NCBI GenBank assembly: GCA_963556195.1
Contig: OY744522.1
Location: 32,275,324-32,339,323 of the forward strand
Direction: 5' to 3'
DNA: 64,000 bases
From: Sepiola atlantica
Taxonomy: Eukaryota; Mollusca; Cephalopoda; Sepiida; Sepiolidae
Shown here: in pieces, positions 1-10,283 of the stretch
Layout: every line of letters starts with the position of its first letter
Position numbering within the stretch: the first letter of the stretch is position 1
The notes under the pieces: generated by a model
The model's database searches: none
Seen by the model: only the letters and a program-made list of their open reading frames with translations
Told to the model about the DNA's origin: nothing
Position numbers and translations under genes: made by a program

Positions 1-145
1 AAATTAATCTTTAAAATGTATCTTGAAAAATAGTATAAAATAAAATGATTGTCGGCACGATAAATGTAATTTATTTAATTATTATAAAAACAAACATGTT
101 TCTTTAGTTATCATCCATAAAAATTTATTTGGTAATAACGTTCTT

Positions 146-148
<3 letters not shown>

Positions 149-199
<51 letters not shown>
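149..199. repeat. (AAT)n microsatellite
   Basis: About 17 AAT units. It lies directly upstream of a LINE 3' tail. LINEs of this family end in TAA-type repeats, so the array is probably the tail of an older insertion or its target. The first 148 bases are AT-rich with nothing recognisable. Confidence 0.9.
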
Positions 200-275
200 G
201 TGGTTGTTGCCTGTGAGAAATCACTGACAATGACTTGTGTGATAACTATTAGTGAGTAAAAATGATAATAATAAT
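200..275 (+). mobile_element. 3' tail remnant of an R2-like LINE
   Basis: This stretch contains the family's 3' end (AATCACTGACAATGACTTGT and AGTGAGTA followed by an AATAATAAT tail). The same end occurs at 2945-3012 in copy A and, inverted, at 18400-18450 in copy B. No coding part is attached; copy A begins directly after it. It is therefore a separate, almost completely truncated insertion. Confidence 0.7.
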
Positions 276-3012
276 AAGAAGAACAACAAAACAACCGGAC
301 TCGGCAGAGACAAAACACTTCTGGAGCAAGATATGGGGAAAGTTTCAAAAACACAACAAAAATGCCAAATAGCTGAAACACATGAAAGATGAACTACAGG
401 AAATTGAAGAAGGAACAGAAACAGAAATTAATGTAGAAACGATTAAAACTGGAAAGCACCAAAGCATGATGGAATACATGCATAATGGTTTTAAAAATTC
501 ATGACCCTAGATGAAAAAAACTGAGAGGATGTATACACAAAACAGCCGTACCAGAGGGGATGACCAAAAGAAAGGGCAACACTAATACAAAAAGACACCA
601 GAAAAGGAAAGATCCCAAGCAACTACAGACCGATAACCTGTTTACTAACAATGTGGAAAATTCTAACAGTTACAACTGCGATAACATATCCACCGATACC
701 TGAACAATCATGGATTGTTCGCAAAGAACAAAATGATGCCTGAAATGGCAAAAGGAACGCATGATCTGCTATACATAGATCAAACGATCCTGAAGAAAGT
801 AAAAAGCAGAAAAACAGAACACATCCATGGCATGGATTGACTGTAGTTAATCCATGCCATGGATATATTCTTAAGCATGGATAATTTAATGCTTAAAAAT
901 GTACAAAATACCCTCATTAATTAATCTCATTAAGAAAGCAATGGAAACATGGAGACTAGAACTGACAGCTGGAGGACAAACCCTGACTGAGATAAAAATA
1001 CAGAGACGCATTTTCCAAGGAGACTCTCTATCACCACTACTGTTTATCATAGCCATGATGCCACTCAACTACATACTCAGGAAATGTGATGCCGGATACA
1101 AGTTTGCAGACATGGTACAAAGAATAAACCCCCTCATGTACATAGACAACGTGAAACTATTTGCAAAAACAAAAAGGAACTAGAACAGCAGATAAATATA
1201 CCAGACTCTTCAGCCAGGACATTCAAATGGAATTCGTAATTGAAAAGTGTGCACTGCTAGAGATGAGAAAGGGAAAACTGCCGACAATAGAGGTCATGGA
1301 ACTGTCCAACCAAGAGGAGATGAGAGTACTAAATGAACAGGATAGCTAAAATATTTGGGAGTTCTGGAAGCAGACACCATCAAATCTACAGAAATTAAAG
1401 AGAAGATTGGAGAAGAATACCTGAGAAGAACAAGGAAACTCTTAAAAACGGAATTATATAATAGAAACATAGTAAAAGGAATAAACACTTAAGCAGTATC
1501 ACTAAGATACTCTGGACCATTCATAGGCTGGACTAAAGAAGAACTTAGGCACCTTAAACAGAAGACTAAAAAATTAATGACCATGCACAACGCATTACAC
1601 CCAAAAGACGATACGGACAGATTCTATGTGAAAATAAAGAAGGGGGAAGAGGACTTGTAAGTATAGAAGACTGTGTGGAAGACACAAAAAAGAGCTGTAG
1701 AAATATATAACCCAGAACACAGAAAGACTGATCACCACAGCAAGAGAGAGTGTTTCAATGAAACACTCGGGAAGCACCAAAACCAGAAACAAAAACACAA
1801 GAAATAAAAAGTGGGAAGAAAAACAGCTACATAGACGTTTCATAAAACCACCAGAAAAGAGACCAACTAACAGCCCTGGGTATGGCTAAGAAAAGGACAG
1901 AGAAACGGAATCTCTACTGAGAGCTGAACAGAACAATACGATTAGGACTAACTACATTAAAACTAAAATAGATAAAACTAAGGTAAACAGTAAATGCAGA
2001 TTGTGTGGACTAAGAGACGAAACAGTAAATCATATAATAAGTGAATGTAGCAAACTTGCCCCAAAAGAATACAAGAACAGACATGACTGTGTGAGGAAAG
2101 TAGTACACTGGGAACTGTGCAAACGATTGCATTTCGAACATGCGGAAAAATGGTACAAACATAAACTAGAGACAGTACTGGAAAAATTAGAATCACAAAA
2201 TCCTCCTCTGGAACATGGAGGTGCAAACAGATAAACTCATACAAGCAAGGAGACCGGATGCCATAATAGGCGAGAAGAACAAAATATCTTGCCATTCTAG
2301 CAGACCACAGTGAAGATCAAGGAGACGAAGAAAATACACAGAACTTGTTAGAGAACTGAAAGGAATATGGAGCATGGAGAAAGTCAATGTAATACCATTA
2401 ATCGTAGGAGCACTAGGAATAGTCCCTAAAAACTTGGATAAAAAAATGGGCGAAATTGGAATTAAAGAATCACTGAGACCATGCAAAGGATGGCAATGAT
2501 CAAAACAGCTGCAATCTTAAGGAAAATCCTCGAATGCGGAAACCAACCCGCATAAGCTACGAATGGTAACCAGTCACATGGAAGTTACAACAGGAAGAAA
2601 ACAAAACGGCAGGAAGACCCCCCTCCCCCCTCAAGTGATGATACCAGCCTCGGGTGATACCACACAAAACAGTCATGAAGGGTCTAGGAGGGAACGAAGA
2701 AGGAGAGCACTAACCAGACCTCCACTGGAAAAATGCGATGAGTACTGGGACCGTGGGAACGCTTGTTGTTACCCACATCCAAGAAGAGAGAGATCAATGG
2801 TTGTAACCACCGAGAAATCAATGGTAAGCGGCTGTTGCGATATCTACCGCAAAGTCATTATCGAAAAGAGGTTGAGAGTACTGGAAATCTGGGGAGGCTT
2901 GTTGTCCTTCAGACTCCAGGGAACACCATCGGTTATTAACAGTGAGCAATCACTGACAATGACTTGTGTGAGAACTCCTAGTGAGTACAAAAAAAAATAA
3001 TAATAATAATAA
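276..3012 (+). pseudogene. Degenerate R2-like LINE, copy A
   Basis: A non-LTR retrotransposon of the restriction-like-endonuclease type (inferred), 5'-truncated and broken by many frameshifts. Seen in the translations, in order: part of the reverse transcriptase near 600-850, the palm motif FQGDSLSPLLF near 1010-1050, and LMYIDNVKLF near 1135-1165, where the usual catalytic D-D pair has become D-N. After the RT comes a zinc knuckle, CRLCGLRDETVNHIISEC (C-x2-C-x8-H-x4-C) at 1995-2050, and then an RRPD motif near 2245 matching the R2-type endonuclease. The 3' end reads GLLSFRLQ near 2895-2920 and finishes in (TAA)n. The lost second Asp and the stops mean no active enzyme. It is the same family as the minus-strand copies at 18.4-21.2 and 36.1-36.8 kb. 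Confidence 0.8.
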
Positions 3013-4409
3013 GAAGAAGAATGGCAAATTTGTGTACATGAATAAATTCTCAATAAATTACAAAAAACAAACACATTTTGTATATTTATCCATGCAGCAA
3101 TAAATGTCATAAATACGAAATAATTTAAATCTTTAAGAAAATGACTTCAAAACTTTCTACAATCTGATTTGCTTGCTTGTGTACAAAAATCTGAGAAGGG
3201 AAAATTTCCATGTCTAATTTTCATGTGTAACTCCCCCTACCCCCACCCTCTCTCTCTCCCTCTCTCTCTCATATACATTTACTACAGTTATAAAAAACAA
3301 CTCAGAGTTTACTTCAAATTGTTTTCTTTTGAATTTTATTGTTTAAAAAAAATTCCAAATAACTTTGGAGTGAGTAGCGCTATTTAGCCCCAACTGGAGT
3401 TGCTCACGCTCCACTCCAGCTGAATATAAAAAGGAGCTCTTTTCCCCTTTTTGAAGGGACCCATAAAGCCCTATGTATTATAGTTGTAACGTGGTGAGAT
3501 AGTAAAAAACAACAACAAAAAATGTTCATGGAATTGTAAGCCTAAGTCCGGGGGTGGTTGCCAGTCGGATTTAGGGTTAGCTTTTTTTATTATTATTATC
3601 TTGTAAGCTTGAAATTAGTGACCCTTCCCCACAAATATCAACCGCAATTTTGAAGATAACTCTCACGATAATAAATCTTACAATCAGTATCCATACTTGA
3701 AACTTATACAGTTCGATAGAAAAGTCAATTTTCTTGCCTTAAGTAATATTTATTTGTTGTATATTTGTTTTCCCATCTTTTTGCGTTGTTTACTATAATG
3801 CACTTTTGCCTAATGTTATTTATATAGGATCTTTTCAAAGTTCGTTATAGCACTTTTTTGAGACATCATGCACACAACAGAAAGGTTGTCTCTTATCGGC
3901 GCCTGAGACCGCAACTGTCGCTAACATTTCTACGCATACATCTCAACAAAACTTGTCTTTATGCCAAATCATCCGTTTTAGTTACGGAAGGTTCTAATAA
4001 CATATAATAATACTATTCTACGTTTCTCCATCTCTCCTTAACATTAGCTTAGTACAATTATGTTAAACCAGCAATGAACATTGATGTATGCGAATTCTCT
4101 AAACGTCCTTTCCCAATGTTTTGTATCCTTCCTTTTTTTTTACATGATTTTTCTCTTCATTCATTCTGCTACAGGATTCTTCCCTGTTTTGTTCTTTCTA
4201 ACCAACGAACTTACCGAAGACTTGTCTTAGCGTCATTTATTTTATATTCTACATCAATGCTCGTTTGTTTAATAGACCAGAATTTGGCGGAGATAAATTA
4301 GGTTGTTTGGGGCATCCGTAACTCGAAAAGGCGGATTTTCGTAAGCTAAACCGTGTCATAATACGACACCGATGACGACAACTATGACTACTGCTTGTTT
4401 CAAATCTCA
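3013..4409. other. Non-coding stretch, no gene seen
   Basis: AT-rich sequence with one CT-rich microsatellite at 3238-3272. Small ORFs here have low-complexity translations and no family signature. I see no RNA gene or terminal repeat. Confidence 0.5.
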
Positions 4410-4445
4410 CTTCTACTACTACTACTACTACTACTACTGCTGCTG
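4410..4445. repeat. (CTA)n/(CTG)n microsatellite
   Basis: Short perfect CTA array ending in CTGCTGCTG. The following 4446-4770 contains a moderately GC-rich, non-repetitive piece (4540-4680), whose ORFs on both strands show no recognisable domain. Confidence 0.9.
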
Positions 4446-4770
4446 TCGTAATTTCTTTTTATGTTTACTTTTTTATTTACTTTTTTGTTTACTATTTTTT
4501 TTCGCACGTTTCTAACCAGATTAGCGACAACAATTCCTCGGTTGAAGGGCCCCCGCAATGGCGGAGTCAAGCAGGGGAGACGGGTTCTCCACCCTCTTTT
4601 TCCTATAAGGAAAAATAAAGGACGTGACCGACAAGTTCTTTTTGTGCCGCCCATCGATCACCCTCGGGGGTTTTTGTTTGTTTTGGGGTGTTTTTTAGCA
4701 GGTGCCCAGAGACAACCTGGGAAATCCTTTCTTCCTTTTATACCGTTCGCGTGTCTTTTGATCTGGAGAA

Positions 4771-4794
4771 TTGTTGTTGTTGTTGTTGTTGTTG

Positions 4795-4873
<79 letters not shown>

Positions 4874-4891
4874 CAGTAGTAGTAGTAGTAA
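4771..4891. repeat. Compound (TTG)n(TTA)n(GTA)n microsatellite
   Basis: About 9 TTG, 25 TTA and 5 GTA units in a row. The order suggests stepwise point mutation and expansion of one trinucleotide array. Confidence 0.95.
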
Positions 4892-5030
4892 TATTGCCGT
4901 GCGGCGAAAAGATAAAAACTAAAGTTATTTTGTCATTTTTAAGAGGGTGTGTCCTTAAAGGTTACAGGTCTCATTAGGTTTTGAAGGAGAGGAAGTTTCT
5001 TGGGGTAATAAAAGAGAAAAGGAAAGGTAG

Positions 5031-5033
<3 letters not shown>

Positions 5034-5117
<84 letters not shown>
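5034..5117. repeat. (GA)n-(CAGA)n compound microsatellite
   Basis: A GA run of about 58 bases passes into six CAGA units. A (CA)n array follows at 5214-5248. Confidence 0.95.
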
Positions 5118-5118
<1 letters not shown>

Positions 5119-5212
5119 TGACAGGAGAAGACGACGAAGAAGTGCTACTACTGAAGGAGGCACATTTTCTGTACGGAAAAGAATCAAATCGATAAATAAG
5201 CGAATTTTCACA

Positions 5213-5213
<1 letters not shown>

Positions 5214-5248
<35 letters not shown>
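5214..5248. repeat. (CA)n microsatellite
   Basis: Perfect CA array. The following 5249-5990 holds no gene I can support; ATTACGGCATATCAACA and TTTACGGCATATCAACC (5410, 5485) are two copies of a short dispersed motif. Confidence 0.9.
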
Positions 5249-5994
5249 GACACTGACACACAAACAAGAACGCTTACATATATACGCACATACACACAGA
5301 CGGTTCATCATGTGCAGGCCAGGCGAACACACGGACACACGCGTAGACATCAATGATTACTTGCTTATAATATCCACATTATTTTGAGAGTTTGTAGTTG
5401 GTTTACATTACGGCATATCAACACTTTTAGTTTATTTAATGTCGAAACACAATTCGTATCTATTTATTGGTGTAATTTGTCCGTTTTACGGCATATCAAC
5501 CTTTTTTAGAGAATTATTTTAAACCAAAACACAATCCGATTCGTTTATTAGTGTAGTTTGCCTATTTTATGGATGCAAACTAGTGCACATGAGGTTGTGC
5601 ATATTTTATTGATGGGTTTGTATTCAAGGATACACCATCAAGATGATAGTCACTTAAACTAGGAGACGCGATTCTTTCTAGAAAAAGTAATGTCCAGTTC
5701 AAATAGCGTCGCCACACTGAAATATGTCCGAAATACAGTCTAATGTCTTTCTTTCGAAATCAGCTGGAATTTCATGGGGTCTAATACATTTTGGGTTGAG
5801 ATAATTGACCATAGATGATAATATCTATATAAAATGGGGGTGGTCTAGTTAGCCACGAGGGTAGTGACGTTTTTTCTTTTAGGCTGGACAAACAAGTTGA
5901 GTTCTTGGGGAAGTTTGTGAACTACGGCTGAAACGGTCAGATTATTTTTAACTCTTGGCTGGCGAATTCTGTTGTTCCACACTTTGGACTAATA

Positions 5995-6122
5995 TCTTCC
6001 AATGTATCTGTCGATGTATCTTTAATTGTATCTTTCAATGTATCTTCCAATGTATCTGTCGATGTATCTTTCAATGTATCTTCCAATGTATTTTTCAATG
6101 TGTCTTTCAATGTATCTTCTTT
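5995..6122. repeat. 12-bp minisatellite, unit near CAATGTATCTTT
   Basis: About ten imperfect 12-bp units. Because 12 is a multiple of 3, one frame reads as a repeating CIFQ/CICR peptide, which I regard as spurious coding. It abuts the minus-strand LINE remnant. Confidence 0.85.
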
Positions 6123-6610
6123 TTTTTTTCATTTTAATTTAGTTTATCTAAAGAGATCAAGGGGCCTACTCTTGAGGCTAACACTTGATTTCCCTATAGG
6201 TAAAATTTATATCCGAGGGCTCTCTTAAGGATAGATGTGGTTCCTTTTAGGGCTGCTATCTGTACTTCCCTACAATTTGGTTTTCCGGGGATTGTTTCTA
6301 AGTATTTACATAGATTTTTTTTCACCAGACCAGTTGCCTCCACTACAACCGGTATGATGTTTATTTCACCGAGGGACTATGTTATTTTTAGATCAATTTT
6401 GAGATCTTGATATTTTGTTATTTTTCCCGTTCGGCTCTATTGAGGCCGTAGTCATTTGGGACGGTTACATCAATGATGAGAGCAGTTTTTTCGATAGCTT
6501 TTGTCTTGTTGAGTTTAGATGCCTGCTGTACTGCTGTTTTGATAAATTTGAGAGTGTATTTACTGTTTAAAATTGTGAGATAAGTAGGCCTATGTTTTTT
6601 GTTGTATTCT
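6123..6610 (-). pseudogene. R2-like LINE endonuclease remnant
   Basis: On the minus strand the translation contains TALIIDVTVPNDYGLNR near 6420-6490, the conserved core of the C-terminal restriction-like endonuclease region of R2-type LINEs. A continuation after stops (6420-6130) resembles the rest of that domain. The frame is continuous with the Penelope fragment upstream, giving one 132-residue open frame over both (6816-6418). Confidence 0.55.
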
Positions 6611-6890
6611 GTTGTGCTGGAGCAGATGCGTTTAACACGTAGGCAAAAGCTGTACATGATTGATTTCTTGAGTTTGTTAGGATGATTTCTATTGAAATCC
6701 AAATACCGGTAGCTATCTGTGATTTTGGTGTACAGGGATGTGGTGATGCGGTCATTGTTGACCTGCACCAGCACATCGAGGACGCGTATAGATGTATCAG
6801 AGTATTTGAGTGCCAATTTTATGGTATCATATCAGCTGTTTATGTAGGTATTGCATTTGAGCATATATGTCATCAATGTATCTGAAATAG
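6600..6890 (-). pseudogene. Penelope-like reverse transcriptase fragment
   Basis: The minus-strand peptide VLDVLVQVNNDRITTSLYTK followed by TDSYRYLDFNRNHP and SFCLRVKRICS matches the conserved region just after the catalytic motif of Penelope-like RTs. Only about 70 residues remain; the palm Asp residues and the GIY-YIG domain are absent. It lies next to an (AT)n array, a typical Penelope setting. Confidence 0.65.
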
Positions 6891-6897
6891 TGCATTG

Positions 6898-6900
<3 letters not shown>

Positions 6901-6967
<67 letters not shown>
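6901..6967. repeat. (AT)n array
   Basis: Nearly pure AT repeat at the left edge of the inverted-repeat element that follows. Confidence 0.95.
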
Positions 6968-7340
6968 AAGATAGATGAAAGAAGAAGGATACACATGTAC
7001 GAATGACAAATTTATTTAAACCCTTCTTTTCCATCTCTAAATCTCCTTTCACTGGACACCTTATCAACGGACATTTACAAACTGGACTGACCCCATATCT
7101 TTTTACATGCACATTCTCACTCTTCATTACTTAATATTTTTTCAAATTTTGAATTTTGGCTCTTCCAATGCCAACTTATCTATCTATGTAATTCCTCTGA
7201 TGATAATCTTTGAAAAGCCTTGGCTTAAGGAAAGAACAATAAACATGTTTTTACGGAGTACACCTTGCATTGAACAATCGAAGTTGAAATAAAGTTGTCA
7301 TTCGTACATGTTTATCCCTCTTCTTTCATCTATCTTTATA
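6967..7340. mobile_element. AT-flanked inverted-repeat element with hammerhead-like core (1)
   Basis: The left end AGATAGATGAAAGAAGAAGG, then ACATGTACGAATGACAA, reappears as its reverse complement at 7290-7338, giving inverted ends of about 45 bp. The outside is an (AT)n array on the left and AT-rich sequence leading to another array on the right. Inside, CTGATGA is followed after 8 bases by GAAA (7197-7215, +), the two conserved parts of a hammerhead ribozyme core. Probably a short Penelope-derived non-autonomous element, given the adjacent Penelope RT fragment. The ribozyme reading is inference. Confidence 0.5.
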
Positions 7341-7426
7341 CTTGCTCTATCTCGTATATTGAGCTTAAACCATTTCACTATAGGTTCTATCTACTAAACG
7401 TATACTTTTAGTTTCATATTTTATTT

Positions 7427-7431
<5 letters not shown>

Positions 7432-7507
<76 letters not shown>
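7432..7507. repeat. (AT)n array
   Basis: Pure AT repeat of about 75 bases between two inverted-repeat elements. Confidence 0.95.
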
Positions 7508-7509
<2 letters not shown>

Positions 7510-7776
7510 AGAGATGAAAGATACGAAGAAAAAATTGTATAAATACAATATTTATTAAAAAATCAGAAGTTCAAAGCAAGAAGTTTCATATCCTTAATCC
7601 TTGAATTTTCAAAGGCACACTCTTTTCATCAGAGGATAACAACCGGAAAAGAGTTTGTCTTTGAGAATCCATGGGTTAAAGACATGAAACTTCTTGCTCT
7701 GAACTTCTGATGTTTTAATAAATATTGTATCTATATAATTTTTTATTCTCATCTTTCATTTCTTGAATTGATTGCT
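7508..7776. mobile_element. AT-flanked inverted-repeat element with hammerhead-like core (2)
   Basis: The left arm starting AAGAGATGAAAGATACGA and running through TCAGAAGTTCAAAGCAAGAA is repeated inverted at 7680-7775, so the arms are about 90 bp and the whole folds back on itself. On the minus strand CTGATGA is followed 15 bases later by GAAA (7632-7607). Long (AT)n arrays lie on the left (7432-7507) and, after a short gap, on the right (7861-7942). It resembles the element at 6967-7340 in layout rather than in sequence. Confidence 0.5.
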
Positions 7777-7859
7777 CTATTCAATATATTGAATTTTATA
7801 TTATCACGATATATTATTATTAAACAATACATCGCATATCTTTAATTTAATATTAATAT

Positions 7860-7860
<1 letters not shown>

Positions 7861-7942
<82 letters not shown>
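7861..7942. repeat. (AT)n array
   Basis: AT repeat with one TTTA interruption near 7880. Confidence 0.95.
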
Positions 7943-7944
<2 letters not shown>

Positions 7945-8022
7945 CCGTTAGCCGCAAAAATTGATGAGTATTGAGTTAATTTTTAGATTAGTGCGACGAC
8001 GGACGGATGTCCGAGAATAATG

Positions 8023-8066
8023 CTTATAATTTACTTATAATTTACTTATAATTTACTTATAATTTA
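8023..8066. repeat. 11-bp tandem repeat CTTATAATTTA x4
   Basis: Four exact tandem copies. The surrounding 7943-8340 is AT-rich with no gene seen. Confidence 0.9.
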
Positions 8067-8342
8067 ATAAATTACTGCTTCTAGAATTCGTTTAGGTCAC
8101 CTTTTTAACTTAATTAGTAGTCAGTAATTTTATTCAGCTTTGAACCAAATGTAAATTAAGCCTAAACATAAATTACCAAGTCTTTAAATTATTACATTAG
8201 AGCCAATAAATAAAATAAATATGTACACATATTACTATCGGAATTCACACATGTGAACATGGCGAGAAAAAGAAGCCCTAAGGAATTATTTAAATCGACT
8301 ACTTTAAATCGTATTTTCAAATTTATCTTATTCTAATTATAA

Positions 8343-9040
8343 CAACTAGCGGAACCCGTGTAAATTACACGGAATGATGTTTTCAGTACGGGTCCTAATG
8401 TAACAAAGCACCCTCTATTTGTTAGTAAGTTACGCTTGCTTTATTATGAGCCCCCCCTTTCTGGATAAGAGTGAAATAATTTTTTAAAATAGTAACTCGT
8501 GTACGATAGACACTGCGCATATATAGTAAAAAAGGTTGATATGTCATCCGTTCAAAAAAAAAAAAGAAAAAGAAATAAATAATACTGGCCCTCTCTACAA
8601 CCAAAAAGAAAGGAAATAAATGGTTTTCACGTTTTAAGAAATACCAATGATACGTTAACTGCTTAAAAAGTAGGGTAATTAAATAGACAATGGCCTTAAA
8701 AACACTAAAATAAAAAACAAAAAATAGTTTTAAGTTTTGAGGAACACAAAAAAAGTACTTTTTAACCAGGTGATAAAAAGATGTATTATTTCTCCCCCTT
8801 CCCCTCGAAATGCAGAAAAAAATCTTAGAGGTTGGTTGGGATCGAACTATAAACCAGTCGGGCCGAAGTCAAAAATACTACGTCGCTAACGGTTGCGCCA
8901 AAGGGAAATAATCGAAAATGTTTCGAAACTTATGGTAGTTGCATGTTTTTCGAAATCCAGGTGCGGCACGCATGCGCAGAGCTTTTGCCGGAAGCGTGAC
9001 ACACGAACACACACGCTATCGTATTAATATATAGATAATA
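8343..9040. mobile_element. AACTAGCGG-type repeat element, copy 1
   Basis: The element begins AACTAGCGGAACCCGTG and ends near TATTAATATATAGAT after an ACACACGC-type stretch, the same order of modules as at 49.6-51 kb: conserved start, pyrimidine-rich core (8790-8815), a GGGATCGAAC module, a CGCATGCGCAGA module, and a CACACA/TATATA end. On the minus strand the middle looks tRNA-derived: a B-box-like AGTTCGATCCC (8847-8837) and an A-box-like TTGGCGCAACCGTTAGCG (8901-8884). This suggests a SINE-like or RTE-related non-autonomous element. No coding capacity seen. Confidence 0.5.
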
Positions 9041-9532
9041 ATTATCCTCCTTAATAGCGAACTTTAATTAACCAACTGAGATTTTCTTCCATAATTAGTG
9101 ATTGTGCGTTATAATTATTTTGAAAATGTAGTTCTGACTGATGAATTCAAGATGGCGGTCTGACTGCAATTCTGTCACTCTATTGGCACCATGTTCTATA
9201 TCTTGTTTAGTTATGTATACTTCTATAATTTAAAGGAGTGTTTACTTTGATATGTCTATACCCTTCCTCAATGTGCTGGTGTGGGCCATTGTGATTGCTA
9301 TCTGCTTTCCGTTGTTTTTTCTTCCTCTCCACGAACTCTATACTGGATATCTTTATATCTGCCTTTAATTTAGGTCTCTGACGAACAGCGAGAAACTTAG
9401 ATTAATGGCTGCATTTTACTCGTTGAGAAACAATTGTAAGACCACAAACAATGTTGCCATGGAAAAATAAAATAAATCATTTGATTTAAGACTGAATTTG
9501 TTGGTCATTGAAATATAAACAATCATTATATC
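9041..9532. other. Non-coding stretch
   Basis: No recognisable gene, RNA or terminal repeat; ORFs are short and AT-driven. Confidence 0.4.
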
Positions 9533-9558
9533 AATATATATGAATATATATATATATA

Positions 9559-9614
<56 letters not shown>
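9533..9614. repeat. (AT)n array
   Basis: Interrupted TGAATATATA units passing into pure AT. A second AT array lies at 9854-9906. The segment between them (9615-9853) contains, on the minus strand, ACTGAATAGGGTCGAAAT, which looks like a decayed Penelope-end hammerhead core (CTGA-N-GA changed to CTGAATA). Confidence 0.85.
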
Positions 9615-9617
<3 letters not shown>

Positions 9618-9853
9618 AAATAAAGTAACACGGAATCACATAATCGCCGATTCAATAATTTATTTCGACCCTATTCAGTCTTATTCAAGCATCCAAGTGA
9701 GGTGATTACATTTTTTTAAATGAAAAAAGAAAAACTCACCATTTCAATACACATATAGAGAGAGCTACAACATATTTAATACATATCTTGAGAGAGAGGG
9801 AACTCAACTATGATATTTAAGACGTATATTAAGGGGGAAGAGAGAGTAACAAC

Positions 9854-9856
9854 ATA

Positions 9857-9906
<50 letters not shown>
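9854..9906. repeat. (AT)n array
   Basis: Pure AT repeat about 100 bases upstream of the Penelope-like element. Confidence 0.95.
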
Positions 9907-9909
<3 letters not shown>

Positions 9910-10011
9910 TATTTCATGTATCCACATAAAATTTTATAAGGAGATATAATTTTTATGTATCAATTTTCAGTATTTACTTCAACAGTGCTCGATACGTAAG
10001 TAGAGCTAGAT

Positions 10012-10200
10012 AGTAAGCTATGAAAATATATATTTATGGCAATCAAGCTACACAGAGGCTCCCGCGTTTCATCCCCGGGGGAATCTTCAGGCTAAAATGC
10101 ATGGAGTTATTTACGCCGGGTGTTTTTATATACACGGCTTGCTAGTTAACCAATCAGATTCTTTTTTGTTCTCTCAGCCAATCGTTGGGCTTCCACATCA
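10012..10200. repeat. Left inverted repeat of the Penelope-like element
   Basis: This ~185-bp segment starts TAGTAAGCTATGAAAATATA and returns as its reverse complement at 11862-12046 with only a few differences. Penelope-like elements are known to carry terminal repeats that may be inverted. On the minus strand it holds CTGAAGA followed by a C/G-rich hairpin and GAAACGCG (10090-10067), a hammerhead-like core. Confidence 0.8.
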
Positions 10201-10283
10201 TTAAAAAATGTAGGAGATCTGTTTTAATCAATAACGAGGACTAATGGATTAAAACGAACATGACAAACTCCTTCGATTAGGCC

